This document shows positions 34,504 to 44,389 of a stretch of 64,000 nucleotides of DNA, in pieces. Below the pieces are notes generated by a model. The model saw only the letters and a list, made by a program, of their open reading frames with translations. It searched no databases and was not told the DNA's origin. The translations under genes and the position numbers were made by a program. The first letter of the stretch is position 1. Each line of letters begins with the position of its first letter. The DNA is from Coccinella septempunctata (Eukaryota; Arthropoda; Insecta; Coleoptera; Coccinellidae): the NCBI RefSeq assembly GCF_907165205.1, contig NC_058189.1, positions 48,076,270 through 48,140,269 of the forward strand, read 5' to 3'.

Positions 34504-37205
34504 TTGGAGTATCTGCATCTAGTTTTTTATTGTGCAGCGCTAACAACAGCGAAAACCATAGGGGCAAAAATTCGCCGAACGAACAACGATGGTCCAAAAT
34601 TACACAAATTACACGCGCCAGCATGGCAGAAACGTCTTCAACAAAAAACAGAAAGGCTAAGAAGAGACATTGGACGACTGACGGAGTACTTGAACGGGAA
34701 TCGAGGAAGAAAGGTTGTAAAAGCTGCCAAAGAGATCATGGATAGAAACAGGACACACACAGAACGAGAGACGGAGAATGCTACAGCTCACCATTGCCTC
34801 GACACTCTAAAGCAAAAATTAAGTCTGTATGCAGAACGCCTGAGGAGATGTAAAATCAATTATAGCCGGAAAAGAGACAATAATTCATTCGAAAAGTCGG
34901 AAGAAACTTTCTACCGGTCACTCACATCGCCTGATGGAGAAAATGGAAAGTTACCACCAAAGGAAGCCATTGAACAATTCTGGACTGAACAATTATCAAC
35001 GAAACCTCAGTTCAATGGAGATGGATGGATTGAAGATGAAAAATCTGAAGCTATAAAATATAAGCCGATGCAGCATGACATGATCACAATTGTAGAAGTA
35101 AAATCAGCTATCAGAGGACTACACAACTGGAGAGCACCTGGGCCTGATGGATTACAGAACTTCTGGATCAAGAAACTTTGGATCATGCATGACAAATTGA
35201 CCTCCGCAATAAATGATGTCATTGAAAATCATGAAAGAATGCCAGTTTTCCTTACACATGGCACAAAATACCTGTTACCTAAAGACCAAAGGAATACAGA
35301 AGACCCATCCAAGTACCGACCAATCTCATGTTTTCCAACGATGTACAAATTAATCACATCGTGCATTTCAAATCGAATTCACAACCATTGCGAAAGGAAT
35401 AACATCATCGCCATGCAACAGAAAGGATGCACCAAAGAGAGCCGAGGGTGCAAAGAACAGCTAATAATTGATTCAGTTATCTGCAATCAAGCTTTCTCCA
35501 AGCGAAGGAATCTTTACGCTGCGTACATAGACTACAAGAAAGCATTCGATTCCATACCTCACGAATGGCTCTTGACTATCTTGAACATTTACAAGGTGGA
35601 TCCCAAAACTGTTAAGTTCCTGAAAAACGCCATGTCAACCTGAAAAGGGCAGATGGCTCCATTACAACAGGACCTATTCCAATAAAACGCGGAATTTTCC
35701 AAGGAGATTCGATGAGCCCTCTGTGGTTCTGTATGGCCCTGAATCCCTTGTCTCATAGATTGAATTCTACGGACTAACGATTTGCCATCAAGAGCGGCAG
35801 TAGAATTATGATGAAACTGAATCATCTCTTTTACATGGACGATTTGAAACTCTTCGCATCTAACAAAAAACAAATGCAACAGATGCTGAAAATGGTTGAA
35901 GGATTCTCGGAAGACATCAAAATGAAGTTTGGACTCGAGAAATGTCGACTCCTGAACATAACAAGAGGGAAAATAGAAGATGGCACATTCACACTCAAGG
36001 AAGGTGCAGAAATTGAAGCATTGAAGAAGGGACACACATACAAGTATCTAGGCATCAAACAGGCAAAAAAATCAGTCAGAGCCAGATGAAGAAAGAATTA
36101 ACGGAGGAGTTCACCCGAAGATTGAGAAGGATAATGAAAACTGGTCTTAACAGCAAGAATTTGATAAAAGCGATTAATACCTACGCTTGCTCGGCGCTGA
36201 GCTACTCATTCGGTATCATCTCTTGGACCACCACGGATTTAGCAGCCCTACAGAGAAATATAAGGAAGATATTGACAAAACATAATAAACATCACCCCAA
36301 AAGCTCAATAGAACGGACAGAGCTGCCACGACACCTCGGGGTTAGAGGAATTCTTGACTTATCCAACCGCATGTCCCAGGAAATTGAAGAACTTCGAAAA
36401 AAATATTTCCTGATCAAGGCTGCTTCGTCAGAACTCCATCGATTAGTTTGTATTGCTGATAGTTCTACTCCGCTGAAGCTACAACAGGACCACTTGGAAA
36501 CTGTCGAACAATCTGCAGAAAGCAGAATGTAGAAACTGATTGGCAAACCTTTGCATGGAAGGCACCAGAACGAGGCCAATCATGATTACTTCGACATCCG
36601 GAAGGTTGTTTCCCGAGACCAGGATCAGGTGATTCCAACGAGGAACTACATGAAATATATCGCCAAGGATACCTCAGTGAAGGACGATAGCTGTCGTTAT
36701 GGCTGTGCGACACATTGAACTATCCAGCACATCACCGGGGGATATCAGAAGTTCGCGGGCACGGAGTACAAAAATGGACATGATGCTGTAACCAAGATTC
36801 TTCACCAAGAATTGGCATTAAAACACCAACTTTTAAGTTCGAAAAAGGTTCCTTATTACAATTACCATCCGGATGCTGTATTGGAAAATGAACATCACAA
36901 GCTCTACTGGGTTCGCACGGTTCTCACAGACCGGAAAATAAGTCACAATTGACCAGATCTCATATTACTCAATAAGGATGAGGACACAGCACTATTCATC
37001 GACGTGGCGGTTCCAAATAATAACAATCTTCTAGATAGGCACACCGAAAAAATTTCAAAATACGGAGATCTAGAGGAACAAACCAGGAGACAGTGGAAGC
37101 TGAATGATATCAAGACCATCCCTATTGTCATTTCATCTACAGGCCTCAGAAGAAACAACCGGAGAACTTGAGGAATCTTCAGTTGGACGACAATATCTAT
37201 AGAGT
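34504..37205 (+). pseudogene. R4/Dong-like non-LTR retrotransposon ORF with C-terminal REL endonuclease, inactivated
   Basis: The longest frame (34504-35643) has a basic helical N-terminal part, then the start of a reverse transcriptase: GLHNWRAPGPDGLQNFW, PSKYRPISCFP, and AYIDYKKAFDSIPHEW with the first catalytic Asp. A 1-nt loss at about 35642 shifts the frame. GIFQGDSMSPLWF follows, then a TAA, then YMDDLKLFAS with the catalytic Asp pair (35832-35843). Another shift occurs near 36070. The thumb region follows (36086-36532), then a Cys/His knuckle, CRYGC...H (36690-36730), with a stop inside. A restriction-like endonuclease block PDLILLNKDEDTALFIDVAV lies at about 36954-37013. This order (RT, knuckle, endonuclease) is that of R2/R4-type elements that cut specific sites. 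YMDD favours the R4/Dong branch. Four or more lesions make it dead. Confidence 0.85.
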
Positions 37206-37815
37206 CACGCAGAAAGCGAAGTCTCAATTGTTGTACAACTCGCGCGCTGCAAGACTTCTGCATTTAAGAACTTGTGAAACCATCTGATGTGCATTTTTTG
37301 TCTTAGATGACGTTGTTGCGTTTTTTCAAGCTGCCTAATATGTCGCCTGTATGGCGTCCAGCTTTCGCTTCCTTAAAGAAGCGTTGGGAGGACCACTGCT
37401 TTGTAAACAGCCGTATTGGTCTTCAGATTGAGCTTGTGATTTTGAAACACTCTGTTCTTTAGCTTCCAGAATGCCCGTGATGCTGAACAGATACGGTTGT
37501 GTATTTCCGTGTCCAGGTTAGCCTTAGTGTTTATGAAACTTACCAAGTATTTGAACTGCTCGACCTGTTCTAGAGTTTCATCCTCTAGACTAATATCTCT
37601 TTGAAGGCTTTCTGGCGGACTTACCAGGATTTTGGTTTTGTCAATATTTAGTCTAAGGCCTAAAGCTCCGTATATATGTTTATAGGTGTCCAACATTATC
37701 TGTAGATCCTCTGAGCTGTTAGCGATAGTTGCGCAGTCGTCTGCATATTGAAGTTCCGTGATAAACTTTGTACGGGTTTTTGCTCTGAGGCGCTTCAGGT
37801 TAAACAGGCCTCCAG
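37205..37815 (-). pseudogene. RTE-like LINE reverse transcriptase fragment
   Basis: On the minus strand the frame begins at the catalytic box (LQYADDCATIANSSEDLQ, about 37720-37770). It runs on through GLRLNIDKTKILVSPPESLQ and EQVEQFKYLVSF (37373-37696). After a shift near 37375 come SWTPYRRHIRQLEKTQQRHL and then NAEVLQRASCTTIE (down to about 37210). This is the C-terminal half of an RTE-type reverse transcriptase. The 5' half is missing. Its 3' side fuses tail-to-tail with the R4-like element at about 37205. Confidence 0.8.
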
Positions 37816-37984
37816 CTCAAAATGTGGAGGAAAAGCATTGAACTACTAATATAGTTTTACTCCTTCATTGAGGAAAACAAAAATGAATAGATTACTTCAA
37901 GTAATCCATTCATTCATAGAATAGTGTATGTGAGACTCAACAGTTATATTATTTCATTCTGATTTTGCCTGATGTAAGTAACGT

Positions 37985-38534
37985 ATCGAAATATATATAT
38001 TTTCGAAAAGGTAATTTTTTATATGAGATAAAAAAAAATGCAAGTTGTTTCTTTCTACCCTTAGTACAAAAGATTTTAAAAAAAATGAATATAGGCCCAG
38101 TTGCGGGAATGTTCATTGAGATTTAATGCACCATAAAAATTTAAAACCGTCATTTTTGAAGAGAATAATGAAGGATTAAAATTTCAATGGAGTATTACAA
38201 TTTGAGGGACTTTCCTGTAACTAGGAGATAATGTCGTATCCCCAGTGGAAAAGTGCCTGTTAAAAGTTTTTATCATTTTCAGATATTTTCGAAAATAATT
38301 TTTACATTCTCGAAATCGACAAAATATCAAAATTTGGTTGTCTTCAAGACAAATGAAGTATCTTGAAACGGTTTCCACTAATGGACTTTTCACGAAAATC
38401 GAGCCCAGGACTCCATTCAACGTTTTTAGTCTAGAAGTACCAGTAGTACCAGTACCAGTAGTACCAATAGCCATGGCAATTGGGACACTGCCAATAGGCA
38501 CATTTGGTTCTATCAATAGTTATTAACCACCCTG
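37985..38534 (+). repeat. Dispersed repeat family E, copy 1, CACCCTG right end
   Basis: Shares GATATCGTGAAACGG-like, TTCACGAAAATCGAG and CAGGACTC words with 38600-38845, 47340-47575 (inverted) and 48380-48780. The right terminus is ACCACCCTG before TA. It contains a small AGTACCAGT microsatellite (about 38436-38465). The 110-codon minus-strand frame is repeat sequence. Confidence 0.65.
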
Positions 38535-38599
38535 TATGTATATTATCATTGAATACTTCAATACATTATAAGAGTAAAAGTAACCACACTGATTTAAAA

Positions 38600-38845
38600 T
38601 AAAGAAGTTTTTTTTTCCAACCTAAGTACAGGAGGTAAAAAAGTATTCCTAGTGAAAAAGTCCTCATTTTCAGATATTATCGAACATATAGAAGTTGGCA
38701 CATTTTCGAAATCGACAAAATATAAAAATTTTGTTATATTCCAAAAGACAAATAAAGATATCGTGAAACGGTTTTCACCTATCTAGTCTGGTACCAGAAG
38801 CAGCAAAAATCAAGCAATTTGGGATACTCCATATACTGAATTTTT
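38600..38845 (+). repeat. Dispersed repeat family E, copy 2
   Basis: Partial copy with CATTTTCGAAATCGACAAAA, AGATATCGTGAAACGGTTTT and a right end AATTTGGGATACTCCATATA. The ends are worn. It lies 65 bp after copy 1. Confidence 0.6.
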
Positions 38846-39060
38846 AAAAGGTTCTGTTCCTTTCACACATTGATGTATTCGAATATTTTCCTTAGATATA
38901 CCCAATTCATACAAACAGTTTATTACTCGAGCGAATTATGAATTAACTATAATATAGATGGAAATATGAGTGATACGGTTTCTGCAAATAACAAAGAGTT
39001 TCAAATTAGAATTTATTGACTACAAACGAATCTACCACAGTTCAGTTCTTTGAAAAGATA

Positions 39061-39355
39061 CGAGGATCGTTCGATAAGTCCTTAGAAAATCTAATAGGTG
39101 GCGCTTGCAATATTGGAAATGCTTTTTAAGCAAGCATAATTACTTAATAAAGATCTGTCCAAGTTTCGTTCATATCCATCATATGTTTCATTTTTATTGT
39201 CGATTGAAGCAAGAAATCTTACTTTTCAGAAGGCTTGAAAGAATTGGGGAAACACTTAGAGAAGAGCATAGAGCAAGAAGGAGATTATGTTGAGAAATAA
39301 TTGTCAAAACATTTGTTTTATTATTTCTTTTTTAGGACTTATCGAACGACTCTCG
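39061..39355 (+). mobile_element. Internally deleted mariner (295 bp), second mariner family
   Basis: Ends CGAGGATCGTTCGATAAGTC and complement of CGAGAGTCGTTCGATAAGTC, flanked by TA at 39059-39060 and 39356-39357. Just before the right end the frame GDYVEK followed by TAA (about 39280-39300) matches the C-terminus of mariner transposases. The 5' part and the C-terminal end have thus been joined by a large deletion. The family differs from the mariner at 40142. Confidence 0.8.
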
Positions 39356-39357
39356 TA

Positions 39358-40139
39358 TAATAGGTAATTCGAATTTCGATTTTAATTTCAAGCAATTTTA
39401 CTTTGATAATATAACATCAATTTAGTCGACCTGGTTCGATTTTCAAGGATTGCAGTGTCATCAATTCCAAAATTTAATTAACTCCTCCATTATTTTCAGA
39501 TTATTTCATTTGAGTTAATAATTTTCATCCTCCGAGTTAACTCAATAACTATAACATCCCAATGATTTCCCATAATTCAGAAGATTTAACCAACCAGGAA
39601 ACCATCACTATCGTTCTCCCTTATTGCCAAATTTCTCGCTCCATTCGCCAACATTACGTACGTCGATGATGAGGCCCATTCGGTTTAATTCTCAGGCATA
39701 TCCAGACAACTATCGGTTCCGTCTATTTGGGGTTCGAAACGGATGCGGATGTTCTTCCTTCTCGTCGTTTACGTGAGGCCTTCAATCCTGTCGCACAGTC
39801 ATCTACGCCATTAAACACCGCAGTGTGATTTCCGTGGATGTGACGAATTTGAATAATGTACAGTTCTCCATGTGGAAACGACCCTGAGAGGCATTGATTT
39901 CGGGTATTCTCTTTCTCTGATACCGCAGGATGTCGAGCACTCTTTTATTGAAATACGACGAGAGCTTCCAAAACGCGTCCACTCGAGTTCATCGAATAAT
40001 TTTCTCATTAAATATTCAGGAGTTTTAAATTTAGACACAGTTAAAGCGCGACTGTTATAGATCGAAGTATTTCCAAAGCTTGTAAATTCAACCTTTTTTC
40101 GAGCCTTTTTTCATGACTCTGTTTGACTCGAATGATTTG
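39358..40139. other. Unique spacer, GC-richer at 39600-39990
   Basis: No repeat partner and no recognised product. Two overlapping short frames on opposite strands (39811-40060) have no domain. Possible conserved non-coding DNA. Confidence 0.3.
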
Positions 40140-40141
40140 TA

Positions 40142-41406
40142 CGAGGATATATTGAAAAATTCTTAGCCTACTATAGAACCAAACAAAATTTCAATGTCAA
40201 AATATTTTATTACTCAACATATTCTCCTCTTAATTGGATACATTTATTACAGCTAACGTGCAACGACTCTAGACCTTTCAAAAAAAATGTTCCGTCTTGC
40301 TCTGCAAACCAGACCTCCACAGCTTTTATTACCTCCTCGTTGGAAGAAAATTTACGACCGTTTAAACTTTTTTTCAGTTGAGGAAAGAGATGATAGTCGG
40401 ATGGAGCCAAATCTGGTGAATAAGGGGGGTGTTCTAGTAATTCAAACCCTAATCACGAATTTTTTGCATAGCAACATTTGAGATTTGTGTTGTCCTGCAA
40501 AAACAAAACAGCTTTGGACAGCTTTCCGCGTCTTTTCTCTTTGATTTTTTCCCTTAGAGTGGTCAGTAATGTCGAATAGTAATCTCCTATTCTACCTGTT
40601 CTACCCTTATCCAAAAAATCGATCATGATTACTCCATGGCAATTCCAAAAAACTGATGCAAAAACTTTTCCAGCAGATTTTTAGACACGAAACTTCTTAG
40701 GTATTGGAGAACCAGAGTGTCGCCATTCCATCGATTGTTACTGTTTCTGGATCGTAGAAATGTACCCAAGTCTCATCTATAGTAACAATTCGGTTCAAGA
40801 AGCCTACATCGTTTTCATATCGAGCACATCAGATCGAACGCGATGCTTCTACCCTTGCACGCTTTTGGTCGGCATTCAAACATTTGGGGATCCATTTTGC
40901 AGCAATTTTTCTCATGTCCAAATTGACGTGATCTATATGATGAACGCGTTCGTATGAAATATTCAGTGCTTCAGATATCCGTTTTAGCCCAGTTCGACGG
41001 TCTGATAAAATCATGTCATGAACTGCATCGATATTTTCGGAGACTGACACAGAAACTGGCCTTCCCGATCGGTCATTATCTTCAATGGAAAATTTACCTC
41101 TTTTGAAGCTTGCAGTCCAATTTTTCACGGTCGCATAGGAAGAACATTGATCATCAAGGGTATTAAGCATATCTTTGTAAATCTGCTTACCTCTTAACCC
41201 TTTTGAATACAGGTACCTACTTGATGATGGCTGGACACTCCCAATTTTTCGATTTTCACAATTTCGATGGACATATTCTATCTTTTAATTCATTGCGTAA
41301 CTCTGGTTTATTTTTTTGACCTCAAACTTCGCACTGACACTTCTAATGAGTTATTGTTCGTTGCTATGGTAACGCAATATTTTTTTTATGCATAGAACTG
41401 GTCTCG
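40142..41406 (-). mobile_element. Near full-length mariner transposon, copy 2
   Basis: 1265 bp, flanked by TA on both sides (40140-40141 and 41407-41408). The left terminus is CGAGGATATATTGAAAAATT. The right terminus has decayed to GGTCTCG. This size is normal for mariner. Copy 1 (5631-6471) belongs to the same family. Confidence 0.87.
40210..41274 (-). pseudogene. Mariner (DD34D) transposase pseudogene, copy 2
   Basis: Start at 41274, stop TAA at 40210-40212, giving the normal ~350-codon span. A 4-nt insertion near 41215 shifts the frame just after the N-terminus. The next frame (40829-41170) has both helix-turn-helix parts and a DRRTGLKRISEALNISYERV stretch. IDETWVHFYD (first catalytic Asp) lies around 40760 in another frame. 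LQDN (second) and HPPYSPDLAPSDYHLFPQL (third) lie around 40490 and 40400. The last frame (40210-40410) ends in RGEYVE. All catalytic positions are present but the gene is broken by several frameshifts. Confidence 0.88.
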
Positions 41407-41519
41407 TACTTTTTGCGATTCAAAGTGGAAAAAACGCTGTGAATACTACACAGAAAGTTTATTATTTCTGTCTAGTATTCTCAAAAGTATCAAACAAAAA
41501 GTTTATCAACATTTGAAAC

Positions 41520-41762
41520 GCCTTATGAATAAAATCCAGCTCTGCTTCGCGTTGTCATCGCATCACATAAAAACGACTGCACCGATTTTATTCATTTTTT
41601 CTTTGGAACCTTCCTCATACTTTGTAGAAGGTTTAAACGGAAGAAAAATTCGAAAAAGTTTCCTGAAAAGGATGGAAATCAGGTAAACTAAACGAAATTC
41701 AGTGTATTTTGGGTAGTCTGGACTCCACTGACAAGTGATTAACACGAGGATTGACATTTGTT
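41520..41762. repeat. Dispersed repeat family G, copy 1
   Basis: Matches 56850-57066: shared words include GCACCGATTTTAT/GATCCGATTTTAT, GTTTAAACGGAAGAAAAATT-like and TTGGGTAGTCT, then ACAAGTGAT. No ends are seen. The class is not identified. Confidence 0.5.
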
Positions 41763-42863
41763 GACAGTTTGACCAATGGACTTAAATGTTCTCAAATTTC
41801 GAAAACAAAAAAAAATTCGAAACTTAGTAAATATTCGAAAATATGAAAGCTTGTGACGTAGAATGCCTTTAGTAAAGTCTAGTAATTTTTGTTAATTCGA
41901 CAACAGTGGTACTGATACTAAAGATATAGAATTCTGTATCCACAGTTTACGAAAAATTGTTTCCGTAATCTATGTCAATACCTTCTCAAAACCGATGACA
42001 TTTTGTGTCATTGTTTGATAATCCAATGCATTGTTCGTTTTCCTTGTAAAATGTGAACACCAAACTTGATATTTATTAAGTCTTTGATGATCAGAAAACT
42101 TTCATGACCATTATTGGTTCGATGTGCGTTGCCGAATTGTGAAAATGACTTAGAATGTTCATAAGAGAGCACTTCTGAAATCAGAATTTTCGTACGTGAA
42201 TACAGACAAAACGCAATATGTTAAAATTCGAAAAAATATATTTCGATATATTTGAGTTATAAGTATTTTAATGACAAATATTTTGAAATTATTTTTTCAC
42301 TTTTCACTCTAATTTCACTTCCAATTACTACATTTCCCTCACTATAGCAGGACAACCTCAAACATAAATATTGAAAACCATATTATGTTCAACATAATCC
42401 AACGTTTTTGTTTAATTGAATTCTTCAATTTACTACAAACTAATTTACTAAACACTATAACAACAATATTACACAGCAATAATTAAGTTACAAACTGAAA
42501 TGATTAATTTACAGTTTGCGATATGAAATACGCGCCTCTGTATCGATCGTCTTTCAATCAATGCTGCCACTCTGTCTGATCGTCATTCAGGTTCGCACAG
42601 CTTAAAAATAGAACAAGGGCGCACTTAGTAGTAGTAATAATACATTATTATTATTACTTCCTGATTTTAAGTGGCAACTATGTTAATTTTCACTTTCCCG
42701 TAATCTGGACTCTAGGAATGCAAGCGACACATCGTTGTTTACCAATAAAAAAAGAAAGGTTTAACTCCTAGTGAGTGAGCTAGTGAAAATCTGAATTGAC
42801 CAGGTGTTTTGAAAAAATTCGATTTCAACTAGATCATGATAAGCACAACTGCATTGATAAACA
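41763..42863. other. Spacer, nothing recognised
   Basis: AT-rich unique sequence. No coding frame of note. Confidence 0.4.
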
Positions 42864-44389
42864 CACTGCGCAAAAAAATTAACGCACATTCTGAAAATTT
42901 CAATTTTAATGAAAGTTAACTCTACATTGACTTTATAACTTATTTTTTATGTTCTCTCGGGAAGGTTTTGAACGAAACAAGACACATTAAATGGAAGAAA
43001 AATTCAGGATTTCACCGAATCTTATGTGAAAGAAGAGAAATTAACAATTTTCAAAAAACTGAAATGCTGATAAGTGATTCAATACTTGGTATTTCCACCC
43101 CTTGCGTTAATTACAGCTCGGCAACGACGACGGTTCGTACTTAAAATAAGTGATCTCAAAATATTCTGATCTAATCCTTCCTAGATTTCTCCGAGTTGGA
43201 TTCCTAAGTCATTAAGAGCAGCTGGATGATTTTCTGAACTTCTCAGCCTTCTATTGAGGTTGTCCCAAACCTGCTCAATCGGATTGAGATCTGGACTTCT
43301 TGCTGGCCATTCCATTCGAGAGACTTCAACCTCTTCAAGGTACTTCTGAACGATGCGCGCACGATGGGGTCTGGCATTATCGTCCATAAAAATGAAATTT
43401 TCACCAATGTATGGGGCAAATGGCACTACATGCTCTTAAAGAATGTTCCTTGTATACTTATCAGCATTCCATAGCTCCATTATCAACGACCACTAGGTCT
43501 GTGCGAGCAGTCAAAGATATTCCACCCCATACCATAATCGATCCTACCCCGAAACCTGTAGTATTCTGGAAATTGCACTGAGCATATCTTTCATGTGTAT
43601 ACAAGGGAACGTCGATCACAATGGTAGAGGCAGAATCTAGACTCACCTGTGAAGAGAACTCTTTCCCAATCGGCTTCTTCCCAATGGATATGCTCTCTCG
43701 CAAAATCCAAACGCGCCCTTCGATGGGCTGGGGTAAGAGCTGGACCTCTTGCCGCGACACGAGGCCTTAAATCATATTCTCTGAGGCAATTTCTTATTGT
43801 CTGAGAGCTAATTTGCACCTCATGAGTTTGCTCAAGCTGAATTTGAAGTAGGCGAGCGGTTGCAAACCGTTGTCTCAACGAAGAAACTCTCAAGTAACGT
43901 TCTTGAATGGCAGTTGTTACCCGTGGTCTACCCTGTCCTGCTCTTCGGACATTCATACCTGTCTCCCTGAATCGCTGCAACATTCTGGACACACTTGTAT
44001 GGGAAACTCCAAACCTTTCTGCAAATCTTGTGTATGTCCACCCTTCTTCTCGCAAAACTACCGCTTGGGCACATTCCTCTTGGGTCAAATTGCGTGTTTC
44101 GCATTGCATAGCGATCGAGTGTAGAAAATCAAACGAAAGAAAAACTATTGATCACTAGAATTGATCGAGAACAACTGATTTTAGAATGGAGCCAATACAT
44201 TCAAAATCTGATAATATCATCTTTTTTTATTCCTGCTGTATTGAAGAAACATCTGTATTGAAGAAAACCGTTGAAAGTGGATAACATATGCATGCATAAT
44301 TCTGATAAAAATAATTATCATTGAGAACACCTTCAGTTGTAGAATGAATTTGAGATTTCCATAATGTGCGTTAATTTTTTTGCGCAGTG
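42864..44389 (-). mobile_element. Tc1-like transposon, copy 2
   Basis: 1526 bp, the same length as copy 3. Left end CACTGCGCAAAAAAATTAAC and right end TTTTTTTGCGCAGTG before TA. The left flank reads ACA rather than TA, so the left target base has mutated. Confidence 0.93.
43079..44109 (-). pseudogene. Tc1-like transposase pseudogene, copy 2, catalytic Asp lost
   Basis: The first frame (start 44109) is open for 172 codons. It has the paired helix-turn-helix region (WTYTRFAERFGVSHTSVSRM), a GRPRVTT linker and the catalytic domain start. The FTDESRF block of copies 1 and 3 reads FTGESRF, so the first catalytic Asp is Gly. A short deletion near 43597 shifts the frame, and a second shift near 43465 separates NGAM from the rest. 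The last frame (43181-43426) has MDDNARPHRARIVQKYLEEV and SPDLNPIEQVWDNL. The stop would be TGA at 43079-43081. Confidence 0.92.

Noticed and set aside
35007..37263. Minus-strand ORFs within the R4-like LINE (for example 35589-36035 and 36943-37263)
   Set aside because: They are antisense shadows of the plus-strand reverse transcriptase and endonuclease frames.
38184..38516. 110-codon minus-strand ORF as a gene
   Set aside because: It lies in dispersed repeat family E and its GT-rich part comes from an AGTACCAGT microsatellite.
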